In this document: positions 16,366 to 25,066 of the stretch, one piece after another | How positions within the stretch are numbered: position 1 is the stretch's first letter | How the letters are laid out: every line of letters begins with the position of its first letter | Source of the DNA: an uncultured Chitinophaga sp. | Lineage (GTDB): Bacteria > Bacteroidota > Bacteroidia > Cytophagales > Cyclobacteriaceae | Direction: 5' to 3' | NCBI GenBank assembly: GCA_902168205.1 | Contig: CABHOK010000002.1 | Coordinates: 434,001 to 498,000, forward strand | Length of the DNA: 64,000 nt | The notes under the pieces: model-generated | Told to the model about the DNA's origin: nothing | Databases searched by the model: none | Seen by the model: only the letters and a program-made list of their open reading frames with translations | Made by a program: the position numbers and the translations under genes

Positions 16366-17547
16366 TTATTTAAGTTTCAATAAAATAGTTACAATGTCAG
16401 CATTTAACCCGGTGGAGCGATGGTAGTGTCCGTACCGCAGCTCAACAGCATTCAGTTTGGCTATATTGGCGATACCACCGGGTGGCGCATAGCGTATACC
16501 CATACCAAACATATTGCTGGAAAGTTTAGACAGATCGTAATCGCTGGTATAGTACGCTTCATTCAGGTTATGCTGCTCATACTTCGCAAAGTATTTTACA
16601 CCTTGTTGCGTATAGTATCGGTAAAACGGACTCACTGAAAAGAACGGAGTAATCTTTACCGGTGTTTCTATTTCTGCGGTATGCGCCTGCAATCCCCAGG
16701 TATCCGTATAGTATCGATAATAACTACGAATAATAAACCGATCACCCAGGAAATAGTTCAATCGCACACCGAGTGGCAGTTTGAAACGCGAATCCGGAAG
16801 GTGCTCTACCCGGTGCGATCCATCTGTAAAATACGTTCGGTGATATAGTGTAGCGAGTTGCCCTTTTTGATACGCCACATCGGCCAGTAGTAACACCTGC
16901 AATCGTCTTGTTATTACCTGGCTGAGACTGAACGATGTGCTATAGGTATTGCGCGGTTTGTTCCCCTTCAGGTTACTGCCCGATCGAAGCTCAATAGGAA
17001 GTATAACGGTCCAGGTATCAAGATATACCTGACCTTTGGCGCTGAATTCACGGTTCTTGTCTTTGGATAGCTTTGCCCATCCAAGGCTTAATCCTTTCGA
17101 CAAGTAATCATACTCTGCCGAGATCGAACCATTTACACTGACAGTAGATCCGTTCTCTTCGTTGGCAATGGCATAGGTGATGGAAGGGTATATGCGTTGA
17201 TCGCCAGACGATGCTGAAGATATAGTATTGGGATCAATTTTGTCAGATGATGCCGATGAGTATACATCTACTCCAAGCTCAGCATTGAGTGTATGCTTTC
17301 GCCTGCGGTGATCGTAACGTGATAACTTTACATCGATTGTAGTTGCAAAGTCCGTTAAATGCTCCGTACCGATGCCACCCGTAACAGCGGAGTTGTTGCC
17401 ATCCTGTTTATAATAACTGGAGACAAAATTTACTTCTTCCAGTTTAAGCTTTTTTCGCTTGTAAATGGAGGAGTCCTGAACATCCTGGGAAAAGCCCGCT
17501 AACGTTGACAGGTATATCCCGATAGCAGCCAATGATATTTTTAACAT
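16366..17547 (-). CDS. DUF3570 outer-membrane beta-barrel protein, 393 aa
   Basis: First gene of the flavinylation operon. The signal peptide is MLKISLAAIGIYLSTLAGFSQ. The N-terminal motif KQDGNNSAVTGGIGTEHLTD is followed by about 20 amphipathic strands and a C-terminal aromatic strand region. DUF3570 proteins are predicted outer-membrane barrels usually encoded beside ApbE, DUF4266 and a thioredoxin. The DGNNSAVTGG segment loosely resembles the D-G-x-S-x-A-T flavinylation motif of known ApbE targets; whether it is modified is unknown. The gene order suggests that the barrel hosts the redox module. Confidence 0.93.
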   Translation of the reverse strand: MLKISLAAIGIYLSTLAGFSQDVQDSSIYKRKKLKLEEVNFVSSYYKQDGNNSAVTGGIGTEHLTDFATTIDVKLSRYDHRRRKHTLNAELGVDVYSSASSDKIDPNTISSASSGDQRIYPSITYAIANEENGSTVSVNGSISAEYDYLSKGLSLGWAKLSKDKNREFSAKGQVYLDTWTVILPIELRSGSNLKGNKPRNTYSTSFSLSQVITRRLQVLLLADVAYQKGQLATLYHRTYFTDGSHRVEHLPDSRFKLPLGVRLNYFLGDRFIIRSYYRYYTDTWGLQAHTAEIETPVKITPFFSVSPFYRYYTQQGVKYFAKYEQHNLNEAYYTSDYDLSKLSSNMFGMGIRYAPPGGIANIAKLNAVELRYGHYHRSTGLNADIVTILLKLK

Positions 17548-17756
17548 AGAATTTAAAAATGCAAACTCTGAACAAATTTTGAAGACATTCTGAATTTTTG
17601 AGATTTTAGGATAAATACGCAGCTATAGGCCTGAAATTTTTTTCGTAAAGCTGCCATACTGGTGCACGGCAATTTTTCGTTTCGGGCAGGAAACAACGGT
17701 GTGTTTTTACGTTGCGTGCCTGGGTTTATTCAGGAGGCACTACAGGAACCAGCTGC

Positions 17757-18248
17757 CTAGTGTGAAGAGTATTTTATTTTTCTTCCCAATCCTTCATAGA
17801 TACTATATTCAATTTTTTTGCGTAGCAGAATAACCAGCGCAGTGGCCAGAATAAGAGAAGAAGGAAAGGCTGAACCTATACCTAATGGAGCAATAGCCAG
17901 CAGAAAAATAATAGCTCCCACCATGGCCGTTTTCAGGAGCTTACCTTTATACAGGAGAAATGCCCCGATGAGTACCTGACAGCCCGCAATTATAAATATA
18001 TAGGCTTGTATATGCTCACTGAACGGCCCCAGAATAATGCCTCGGTAAAAACCACTGGTTGTTAATTCACCAAACTGTAAATACAGCCCGGGATTTCCCG
18101 ATGCCGTAAATGCATTGAAGGCCGCTGCGCCTATAAATATACCACTCAGGAAAACACGCCCCACATTGGGCCACAGCATGGCTATAACGGCTGTGAGAAT
18201 TGCAATTACATTAGTAATAATGTAGGCGACAGTATAGTCAGTTTCCAT
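17757..18248 (-). CDS. Hypothetical multi-pass membrane protein, 163 aa
   Basis: Not recognised. Four or five hydrophobic segments (about 7-24, 30-47, 80-100, 105-118 and 121-142) and a basic C-terminus, suggesting an inner-membrane protein of DoxX-like size without its motifs. It follows the ribosome hibernation factor gene on the same strand after 27 bp and may be co-transcribed with it. Confidence 0.6.
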   Translation of the reverse strand: METDYTVAYIITNVIAILTAVIAMLWPNVGRVFLSGIFIGAAAFNAFTASGNPGLYLQFGELTTSGFYRGIILGPFSEHIQAYIFIIAGCQVLIGAFLLYKGKLLKTAMVGAIIFLLAIAPLGIGSAFPSSLILATALVILLRKKIEYSIYEGLGRKIKYSSH

Positions 18249-18275
18249 AAGTCAATTTGTTTGTGAGTAAGAATG

Positions 18276-18590
18276 CTATTGCGTTTTTTCGGCACGTTGG
18301 TCGTGATTGGTCTTCCAGTGTTCAAGCTGGCGTTTGAGAGCGGACACAGATTGTTGGATGGCGTCTTCGAAAGAATTACTCTGCTTGGACGCAAAGAGAT
18401 CATTACCTGGAACAACCAGTTTTATTTCACAGATCTTGTTCTCTCTTTTGTCAGACTTGTCAAGCTTCAGGCATATATGCGCTTCCACAATGCGTTCATT
18501 TATAAGCTGGAGTTTCCGAACGTGGTCTTCTGCAAATGCCAGGAGTTTTTGTTGTGCATCGAAATGTGGAGTCTGAATGATTAGCTTCAT
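18276..18590 (-). CDS. hpf: Short ribosome hibernation promoting factor (HPF/RaiA family), 104 aa
   Basis: Binds the 30S subunit between the mRNA and tRNA sites and silences ribosomes in stationary phase. It starts MKLIIQTPHFDAQQKLLAFAEDHVRKL, the beta-alpha opening of the S30AE fold. Then come KLDKSDKRENKICEIKLVVPGNDLFA and FEDAIQQSVSALKRQLEHWK, the second helix. No C-terminal dimerisation domain, so this is the short form. About 45 bp upstream of the start codon lies a degenerate palindrome TGATAACGATTCA and a TACTTTTA box. These recall the stress-gene promoters further right, so HPF may belong to the same regulon (tentative). Confidence 0.92.
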   Translation of the reverse strand: MKLIIQTPHFDAQQKLLAFAEDHVRKLQLINERIVEAHICLKLDKSDKRENKICEIKLVVPGNDLFASKQSNSFEDAIQQSVSALKRQLEHWKTNHDQRAEKTQ

Positions 18591-18820
18591 AGAAATTGGT
18601 TATTTAAAAGTATACTGCGATGTAAACAGGAATGAATCGTTATCACATCAAATCTATATTTTCAGTATTTGCTGCGGAATGACCAATATCAGTATAGCGG
18701 GTGATTTTGGTCTGGTTTACGAGGCGTACGATGATGATAATCCATATACCTGATGACCGACATCATAACGCGGAGGCACATAGCTATATACTTTCGGCAG
18801 GAATAAAGACTAGAGGTTAT

Positions 18821-19378
18821 ATGCGCCTTACAACATTTTTCTGTTTTTGGCTGGTCAGCGCGATGGCAGTAAGCGAAGTGGTTGCCCAGAACGATATATA
18901 TACGTGGCAGCGTACCCGGTTTTCGTTGGGAATTTCTGCCGGACAGTTGACTGATAATTCGTGGCTTGGGCTGGAAGTGAGTAGCCCGGTTAGGCATCGT
19001 CATTTCAGCCTGCGACTGACGGGCAGTGTGCATTGGCTCGAAGCCTATAAGACACAGCGCGATCGCTGGGGTACATTTTCAATACTAAATCCTGCCGTGG
19101 TTATATATACCCGCGTTATGGACCGAAGCCGCTGGTATATTGATTTGGGACCTTTGTTCATTATTCCTCAGAACAAGGTATCCGATAAGAAGCTGGTAAG
19201 CGGTATAAGTGCACTGGCCGGTATAGAAGTATTTATATTGCGAACCCCCAATAGGGGTGTTGGCTATCACTTTAATATAGGGCTTAACTATGCCAATGCA
19301 TACGCTGACAGACTCGATAGCGATCCGCGCTATAGCAACGGATTTATTTTCTGTAACGGCTTCCGGTTTTATTTTTAG
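18821..19378 (+). CDS. Hypothetical exported beta-barrel-like protein, 185 aa
   Basis: Not recognised by family. The start was set at the ATG of the signal peptide MRLTTFFCFWLVSAMAVSEVVAQ, although the frame is open upstream. The mature part alternates polar and aromatic residues in short strands (RFSLGISAG, RHFSLRLTGSVHW, GVGYHFNIGLNYA). It ends in an aromatic residue (RFYF), as outer-membrane barrels of about eight strands do. It converges with the PAS protein gene. Confidence 0.65.
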   Translation: MRLTTFFCFWLVSAMAVSEVVAQNDIYTWQRTRFSLGISAGQLTDNSWLGLEVSSPVRHRHFSLRLTGSVHWLEAYKTQRDRWGTFSILNPAVVIYTRVMDRSRWYIDLGPLFIIPQNKVSDKKLVSGISALAGIEVFILRTPNRGVGYHFNIGLNYANAYADRLDSDPRYSNGFIFCNGFRFYF

Positions 19379-19394
19379 GAATATGACTGGCCGA

Positions 19395-20462
19395 TCACTG
19401 ATTTTCCGGTTGGCTCGCATCATAACGCGCCAGCTTGTCTTTTGCCATGCGAAGATCCATTTCGCTCGAGTATATTTTATCTGATAGTTTATGCGTAAGG
19501 TTATCGAGGCGGTCTGTTGCCACTCGCAGGTAATCGAGTGGTTTGCGTAGAGTATCGGGTACATTGGTATAGGTCTGAATCAGGTTGGTTAGTCCCATGA
19601 TACTGCATACCGGTCCGCGAACATCATGCGCAACAATGTGTGCGATTTCTTCCAGTACACGTATATATCCATCCTTTTGTAACTCGGAATTTTTTCGATC
19701 GGTGATCAGGGTACGCAGCGAAAGGTAGCTGGTAATAGTACGTGCTTCATTAAAAATGGGGATGATGACGGTATCAACCCAATAGAGTGTTCCGTCTTTT
19801 GCGCGGTTTAATATTTCTCCGTTCCAGCGTCTGCCCGAAGTTATAGTTTGCCAGAGATTGATAAAAAAATCCCGGGTATGATAACCCGATTTTACGATGC
19901 GGTGATTCTGGCCGATAAGTTCTTCTTCGCTATATTTTGAAACACGCTGAAAATTTTCATTCGCGTACGTAATAATGCCACGGGTATCGGTTATAGAAGA
20001 GATGATGTTGACATCAATGGCATTCCGATATGCCTTTAACTGGTTCAGTAAACTCCACTCGGTTGCCGTTCGTTTGTTTTCTATAATATATCCTTCTATC
20101 GCAGTCAGTTCGTTATTGTTATTAAATACACCAACAAACCAGTCGTCAACGATGCGTGGCTTTCCGAATACATCGATTACCTCTATCTGAAGTTTTTCAA
20201 GTCCACCGGCGTGTCGCGCAATTTCAATTTTATGGTCGATTATGAGTTTGTCTGCCGGTGCCAGAAACTGCTGGTAATAAATCGGGGGCTTGAACAACAG
20301 TTCTTCCGGAGGCACGCCCAGGAGGTTAGCGACTGCTTTACTTACATAGCTGACCGTTACTGCTGGCAGCAGACTGATGCGGTATGTTACTCCTGGCAAC
20401 GCATCCGCCAGGTTTACCAATGGAACTGAAATCTTCTGCAGAGACTGATCGTTCATAGCCAC
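19395..20462 (-). CDS. PAS-PAS protein with histidine kinase dimerisation domain but no ATPase domain, 355 aa
   Basis: Two PAS/PAC domains (about 15-130 and 145-262; the second has GIITYANENFQRVSKYSEEELIGQNHRIVKSG, typical of redox or flavin/heme PAS). They are followed by a HisKA-like helical hairpin with an H-box, IAHIVAHDVRGPVCSIMGLTNL. The chain ends about 70 residues later without N, G1 or G2 boxes, so it cannot bind ATP by a HATPase domain. It lies 52 bp after a complete PAS kinase gene and could be phosphorylated by, or form heterodimers with, that kinase. No membrane segment. Truncation seems natural because the stop is clean and no ATPase remnant follows. Confidence 0.85.
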   Translation of the reverse strand: MAMNDQSLQKISVPLVNLADALPGVTYRISLLPAVTVSYVSKAVANLLGVPPEELLFKPPIYYQQFLAPADKLIIDHKIEIARHAGGLEKLQIEVIDVFGKPRIVDDWFVGVFNNNNELTAIEGYIIENKRTATEWSLLNQLKAYRNAIDVNIISSITDTRGIITYANENFQRVSKYSEEELIGQNHRIVKSGYHTRDFFINLWQTITSGRRWNGEILNRAKDGTLYWVDTVIIPIFNEARTITSYLSLRTLITDRKNSELQKDGYIRVLEEIAHIVAHDVRGPVCSIMGLTNLIQTYTNVPDTLRKPLDYLRVATDRLDNLTHKLSDKIYSSEMDLRMAKDKLARYDASQPENQ

Positions 20463-20514
20463 ATCATGATATATACTTGTATATATTTATAAAGTGCATA
20501 GCCCCGATATATAG

Positions 20515-21633
20515 TTATGTAATTGTTTCGTGGTTGTTTACCGGTATAACTATGCGAAAAGTTGAATATGCTGCTGCGCCTTCAATGCTTAACTTGCCTT
20601 TCAGCCTTGCAAGAAGCTGGATACATAATTTCAATCCCAGTCCTAGACCATTCTCTCCTTGTGTTCCTTTTTCGGAACTATAGTTGCCCGCCATAATGGA
20701 ATCAATTTTTTGGCGGGTAATGCCTGTTCCTGAATTTTGAATTTCGAGAATGAAGTAATCATTTGTTGGGTGGTCGCGTATACTGATCTCACCTGCGAAC
20801 GGTGTAAACTTGATTGCGTTCGAGATAAGGTTGCGAACGATGATGGTAAATATACCTTCATCGGTTACTATACTCTGATTATAGAGTTGAATATTTACCC
20901 TGATTTGCTTGTTCACGACTGTGTCGTGGTAGAGGGTTAACACGCTATTGATGATGGGCGTGATGTCTGTTTGCTTACAGGTAACCTTTGTTTCTTCAAA
21001 CGAGGATCTGCTCCAACGCAGAATAGTATCCAGGAAGTCCTGCATTTGAAAAATCTGTTCATTCAGTTTTCCAAGTAAAGCGTTTTGTTCTTCATTGGTT
21101 AAGTTTCCATCCAGCGTGAGCTGAATTACATTGGACAGGTTACCGATCGGTGAACGAAGATCGTGGCTTAAAATGGATAGTATACGATCTTTATTTTCAA
21201 TCAGCTTGAGCATTTCTTCCTCCTTGCGAATCTCCTGGTCAATATTCACGAAAGCCACAAACTGTATTTCGCCATGAACGGATGCTTTTACTTCATACCA
21301 TTGCTCCCCGAAATATTTTGTATTGATCTTCGCTTGCATCACAATCGCATCGGCTCCCATCTGCTTGGCGTATCTTTCTTTTTGCAGCCACTCAGACGTG
21401 ATCCGGGTGCGGTATGTTATTTCTGTATAGGCGGTTTCGAACCATTGTTCAATGGTGGGGATGTCGCTGAGCGAAAAGCCAATCTCTTCTTCAAAGGCTT
21501 TGTTTACAAATATATTCTTGCGTACACCATCCACTATCTCGGACACGAGCAGGGGATAGGGAAGGAAGTTGAAGACTTTTTCCAGGTTAATCTTGTCAAG
21601 CTTCAGGCCGTTGAGTGGTTTAGTCATATTCAT
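20515..21633 (-). CDS. Cytosolic PAS sensor histidine kinase, 372 aa
   Basis: PAS-like input domain (about 15-145, beginning KINLEKVFNFLPYPLLVSEIVDG), then HisKA with SILSHDLRSPIGNLSNVIQ, then HATPase. The ATPase domain has N-box VRNLISNAIKFTP, G1 region IQNSGTGI and G2 GENGLGLGLKLC. The ATG giving MNMTKPLNG was chosen; an upstream extension in the same frame lacks domain features. It follows a Usp gene after 35 bp and precedes the ATPase-less PAS protein, at the end of the mlaE-mlaF-mlaD-usp gene string. Signal and partner regulator unknown; no receiver gene is adjacent. Confidence 0.9.
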   Translation of the reverse strand: MNMTKPLNGLKLDKINLEKVFNFLPYPLLVSEIVDGVRKNIFVNKAFEEEIGFSLSDIPTIEQWFETAYTEITYRTRITSEWLQKERYAKQMGADAIVMQAKINTKYFGEQWYEVKASVHGEIQFVAFVNIDQEIRKEEEMLKLIENKDRILSILSHDLRSPIGNLSNVIQLTLDGNLTNEEQNALLGKLNEQIFQMQDFLDTILRWSRSSFEETKVTCKQTDITPIINSVLTLYHDTVVNKQIRVNIQLYNQSIVTDEGIFTIIVRNLISNAIKFTPFAGEISIRDHPTNDYFILEIQNSGTGITRQKIDSIMAGNYSSEKGTQGENGLGLGLKLCIQLLARLKGKLSIEGAAAYSTFRIVIPVNNHETIT

Positions 21634-21668
21634 TAGGACAGGTTTATGGAATGAGTTCTTCCTATTCG

Positions 21669-22487
21669 TCACGCGTGGAATACAAACACAGGGTAATTGC
21701 AAAATGCCGTAATGTTTCTGATAATACTTTTGTGGAATATGCGCTGTATGAAGTTCCGGTGTACCGAACACAAGGCCAGTGCGTCTGGTTTGTTTCGCAA
21801 TACATAGCTGTTTATACCCTGCACGGTATCGTCAGATCGGACCGTTTCATAACTGAATTTTATATCATCACCGTAAAAGTTGCTGATGATGAATTGAAGT
21901 TCCTTCAGATCGTCTTCAACGTCCTGGCTATACGCCTCTTCGATTACCTGCAACACCGTTAGTTCGCATCGTAGCGCTCTGACGATTGGAACTAGGTGCG
22001 TTAGCGGCAGGCGCCTTTCCTTCAGATAGTCGAATGCATAGATCATGGTGTTGATCTCGCTATATATATAGCCTGATGGTACCAGCAGTAGGGGCGTTTC
22101 GCTTCGAACAATGGCGTTATAGGTATTGCTTCCGCTGAATAATTGATACCAGTCGTCAGCTCCATCAGACCCCATAACAATAAGGTCATAATTTTTTGCC
22201 TTGTCGTGAATGACAGTGCTTAGCCTGTTGGAGGCCGATTCAACTTCTGCATAGCACGACACCTTGAACGTGCGGGTTACTTCGCGACACTCTTGTTCCA
22301 ATTGTTCGGCAGCATTGGCAAGTATTACTTTTTTCCCGGTTAGTACAGAAGCAGGCGTAACGTCAAATATAGACTGAACATGAAATAACGTTAGGTTACC
22401 TTCCACAGCCTGTGCCAGTTTAGCCGCATAGGCAATGGCATTTTGTGCAGCCGGAGAAAAGTCTGTAGGGCAGAGTATATCTTTCAT
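21669..22487 (-). CDS. Tandem universal stress protein (UspA), 272 aa
   Basis: Two Usp domains of about 140 residues. The first is standard (MKDILCPTDFSPAAQNAIAYA; ATP loop GSDGADDWYQLFSGS, following G-x2-G-x9-G-S). In the second the loop is replaced by CSVHRNFIQRIFHKS, so nucleotide binding there is probably lost. Cytosolic; Usp proteins promote survival under starvation, hypoxia or oxidant stress. It follows mlaD after 12 bp and so belongs to the lipid-transporter operon, driven by the double palindrome promoter upstream of mlaE. Confidence 0.93.
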   Translation of the reverse strand: MKDILCPTDFSPAAQNAIAYAAKLAQAVEGNLTLFHVQSIFDVTPASVLTGKKVILANAAEQLEQECREVTRTFKVSCYAEVESASNRLSTVIHDKAKNYDLIVMGSDGADDWYQLFSGSNTYNAIVRSETPLLLVPSGYIYSEINTMIYAFDYLKERRLPLTHLVPIVRALRCELTVLQVIEEAYSQDVEDDLKELQFIISNFYGDDIKFSYETVRSDDTVQGINSYVLRNKPDALALCSVHRNFIQRIFHKSIIRNITAFCNYPVFVFHA

Positions 22488-22499
22488 GATTGTTCCGGT

Positions 22500-23486
22500 T
22501 TAGTCTTTATTGGCCCTCGCACTGTTTCGTTGTTGCTTTTCCTTTTTCTTAAAGTAAGGGCGAAACAGAAAATTGTGCTTGAGTGCTTCCATGTTCTCAT
22601 TAAATTGTTGTGTACCTTGTTCAATGTTGGACGCGCTCTTGAAAAGTTTCTCACGCAAAAGTGTATCGGAGAGAATCAGCCCTGCAGTACCTTCGCCTTC
22701 CTTCACATCGTCCACTACATTTCGCAAGTCCTTCATCATTTCTGAAGTCTTAACACTGGCGTCTTGAATTTGTTGTAGTGAAGTATTCAACTGATTTGCC
22801 AGTGTGGTGTCCATGAAAAGTCGGTTGATGAGACCATCACCGCTTTGAAATCTCTGTACAATACCGTTGGCATTTTGGGTAAAGGCGGCAGTGCTTTTGC
22901 CGGCCGTTCTGAAGTCGTGTACAGCAGCCCGGAGATCTTGTGTAATAATTGTATCCGACAGTAATGTCCACAGGCTTTCACTGTGGTTTAATTTCTCTGT
23001 GATCTCATACAGGTTGGTAGAGATCCTGGCGATGTTGTCGTTGGTAGTGTTGAGTGTTCTTAGCATTTCATCTGTCTCTACCGGTTTTCTTGAAAAGATC
23101 ACGTCACCTTCGCGCACCGGTTCTGCATACCCCGGCTGTGAATTGATGTTAATGAGTTTGTTGCCCATCAGTCCATCCGTACCAATCGAGGCGATAGCAT
23201 TTTTCCGGATGTATGATTTCATTTTTTCATCGATAAGCATAGTAACGACAATGGCGGTATCATTTTCAACGCTCACCGATTTTACCGTACCTACATCTAT
23301 ACCTTTGAAGCGTACGTTGTTACCCGGCACAAGTCCGTTAACGTTACTCACAATGGCCTTTATCGTAAATGTAGTGCCCAGCAGATTTCGGTTTTTGCCG
23401 ATCATATAGAGTGTAAATACCAGAAATAGAATTCCGATAACTACAAAGAGTCCTACTTTTGCATTATCGACAGTTTTGTTTTTCAT
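22500..23486 (-). CDS. mlaD: MlaD/MCE-domain lipid transporter substrate-binding subunit, 328 aa
   Basis: Membrane-anchored MCE protein of an Mla-type ABC lipid transporter. One N-terminal transmembrane helix (about 13-27) is followed by the single MCE domain (about 40-120; AIVSNVNGLVPGNNVRFKGIDVGTVKSV). A long helical C-terminal part, about 180 residues, should form the hexamer needle and differs from the short tail of E. coli MlaD. Genes for ATPase and permease lie directly upstream with gaps of 2 and 6 bp. Expected to move phospholipids between the membranes; direction is not certain. Confidence 0.93.
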   Translation of the reverse strand: MKNKTVDNAKVGLFVVIGILFLVFTLYMIGKNRNLLGTTFTIKAIVSNVNGLVPGNNVRFKGIDVGTVKSVSVENDTAIVVTMLIDEKMKSYIRKNAIASIGTDGLMGNKLININSQPGYAEPVREGDVIFSRKPVETDEMLRTLNTTNDNIARISTNLYEITEKLNHSESLWTLLSDTIITQDLRAAVHDFRTAGKSTAAFTQNANGIVQRFQSGDGLINRLFMDTTLANQLNTSLQQIQDASVKTSEMMKDLRNVVDDVKEGEGTAGLILSDTLLREKLFKSASNIEQGTQQFNENMEALKHNFLFRPYFKKKEKQQRNSARANKD

Positions 23487-23488
23487 GG

Positions 23489-24223
23489 CTAGTCAAAGAA
23501 TTCTCTGATTTTCGGATCGTTCGAATGCTGAAGATTTTTATAGGTATCATTTGCGTAACACTTGCCGTCAATCAACATCACCACCCGGTTTGCTGTTATA
23601 TCGATACAATGCATGTCGTGTGATATGACGATGGATGAGGTGTTATACTTTTTCTGCACCTCAACAACGAGTTGACTGATTTCGCGCGCGGTGACCGGAT
23701 CAAGACCGGTAGTGGGTTCATCATATAAAATGATTGATGGCCGTAGTATTAAGGTTCGCGCCAGTGCAATTCGTTTACGCATACCACCGGAGAGTTCTTC
23801 GGGCATCATATCAATAGTATGTTCCAGGCCTACATCCTGAAGTACTTCCATTACAGCGGCTTCGGCTTTTGCTTCACGCATTTCTTTTTCCCAGTGTCTT
23901 CGTAACGGAAATTCAAGATTTTCTCTAACCGTCATGGAATCATATAGCGCGTTGCTCTGAAAAAGAAAACCTACGCGTGCCCGCAGGGTGTCCAATTCAT
24001 CCTGGTTAATTTCATTAACATCATTACCAAGCACAATTACTTTTCCGTCATCAGGCTCGATAAGACTAATGATACATTTGATCAAAACCGATTTACCCGA
24101 TCCGGATTTTCCGAGCACCGCCAATGTCTCACCGGTTGATAAAGTCAAGGATAAATCGCGGAGTACATGATTGTCTCCAAAAGACTTATTCAGTTTATCT
24201 ACACGGATAACAGCGTTGGTCAT
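23489..24223 (-). CDS. mlaF: ABC transporter ATPase of the Mla lipid system, 244 aa
   Basis: Cytosolic ATPase of the transporter. Walker A GKSGSGKSVLIKCI (about 36-49), signature LSGGMRKRIALARTL, Walker B ILYDEPTTGLDP, and H-loop ISHDMH. The GGMRKR form of the signature is characteristic of MlaF/Mkl ATPases. Normal length. Sits between permease and MCE genes. Confidence 0.95.
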   Translation of the reverse strand: MTNAVIRVDKLNKSFGDNHVLRDLSLTLSTGETLAVLGKSGSGKSVLIKCIISLIEPDDGKVIVLGNDVNEINQDELDTLRARVGFLFQSNALYDSMTVRENLEFPLRRHWEKEMREAKAEAAVMEVLQDVGLEHTIDMMPEELSGGMRKRIALARTLILRPSIILYDEPTTGLDPVTAREISQLVVEVQKKYNTSSIVISHDMHCIDITANRVVMLIDGKCYANDTYKNLQHSNDPKIREFFD

Positions 24224-24229
24224 AATGGT

Positions 24230-24997
24230 TCAGGTTAAGCCAAGAAGATCTGTGATCTGCACAGCAACCAGGTCGATAATGAAGACCAGCAAGGAAGACA
24301 CTACAACAGCCGAGTTGGCAGACCTGCCTACACCTTCGGTTCCTTTTTTTGAATTATACCCTTTATAGCATCCGATAACTCCTATAGCAAATCCGAAGAA
24401 AAAGGTTTTGATCAGGGATGGCAGTACATCGCCAAAGCTCACCGCATTGAAAACTTGTGTCCAGTATAAATGCCAGCTCACTTCACCGCGAATGTTTACT
24501 CCCAGATAGCCGCCATAGAGTGATATGGCGTTGGAAAAGCTTGAGAGTATAGGAAGGGTGAGCGTTGTTGCAAGCACGCGTGTAACGATGAGATATCGAA
24601 ATGGATTTGTACCGGACACATCCATTGCATCGATCTGTTCCGTTACGCGCATAGATCCTAATTCGGCTCCCATACCGGAGCCTACCTTGCCTGCGCAGAT
24701 GAGCGCAGTGATAACCGGAGAGATTTCGCGTATCAGCGATACGGAAACCATTGCCGGTAACAGAGACTCTGCTCCGAATTCAACGAGTGTTGGCCTGGAT
24801 TGAATCGTAAGCACCAGGCCCATGATAAAGGCCGTGGTGCCCACGAGGGGTAACGATTTATAGCCAACCCAATAGCATTGTCTCAGAAACTCGTCAACTT
24901 CCTGGTGTTGCCTGAAGAGCTCCCGGAAAAACCGCGCTACAAATTTTACGATGTTGCCGGTTTCGCTGAAGAATTTGGTGTTCAAGGGTGATACCAC
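24230..24997 (-). CDS. mlaE: MlaE-type permease, about 255 aa
   Basis: Integral-membrane permease of the lipid transporter (MlaE/DUF140). Recognised by GLVLTIQSRPTLVEFGAESLLPAMVSVSLIREISPVITALICAGKVGSGMGAELGSM, the conserved core, and by five to six hydrophobic segments. No ATG exists upstream of the conserved part. I propose the GTG giving VVSPLNTKFFSETGN, because the promoter-like CATATTTG lies just upstream at 25013-25020. A GTG 21 codons further up (VLDKRHLF) would place a palindrome inside the gene. First gene of the string mlaE-mlaF-mlaD-usp-kinase-PAS protein. Confidence 0.88.
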   Translation of the reverse strand: MVSPLNTKFFSETGNIVKFVARFFRELFRQHQEVDEFLRQCYWVGYKSLPLVGTTAFIMGLVLTIQSRPTLVEFGAESLLPAMVSVSLIREISPVITALICAGKVGSGMGAELGSMRVTEQIDAMDVSGTNPFRYLIVTRVLATTLTLPILSSFSNAISLYGGYLGVNIRGEVSWHLYWTQVFNAVSFGDVLPSLIKTFFFGFAIGVIGCYKGYNSKKGTEGVGRSANSAVVVSSLLVFIIDLVAVQITDLLGLT

Positions 24998-25012
24998 GAT
25001 ATTAATTATAGT

Positions 25013-25020
25013 CAAATATG
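25013..25020 (-). promoter_or_regulatory. -7 element of the mlaE operon
   Basis: Minus-strand CATATTTG (7 of 8 to TAnnTTTG). Its first base is 35 bp from the first base of the proximal TGA-N6-TCA palindrome. It predicts a short leader and supports the GTG start. Confidence 0.55.
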
Positions 25021-25043
25021 CCTCGTGCACAGTTAGAAACAGG

Positions 25044-25055
25044 TGACGCTTGTCA
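25044..25055 (-). promoter_or_regulatory. Proximal CRP/FNR-like operator of the mlaE operon
   Basis: TGACGCTTGTCA, a TGA-N6-TCA dyad at the class II position relative to the -7 element. Confidence 0.65.
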
Positions 25056-25066
25056 AGCACGGCTCA

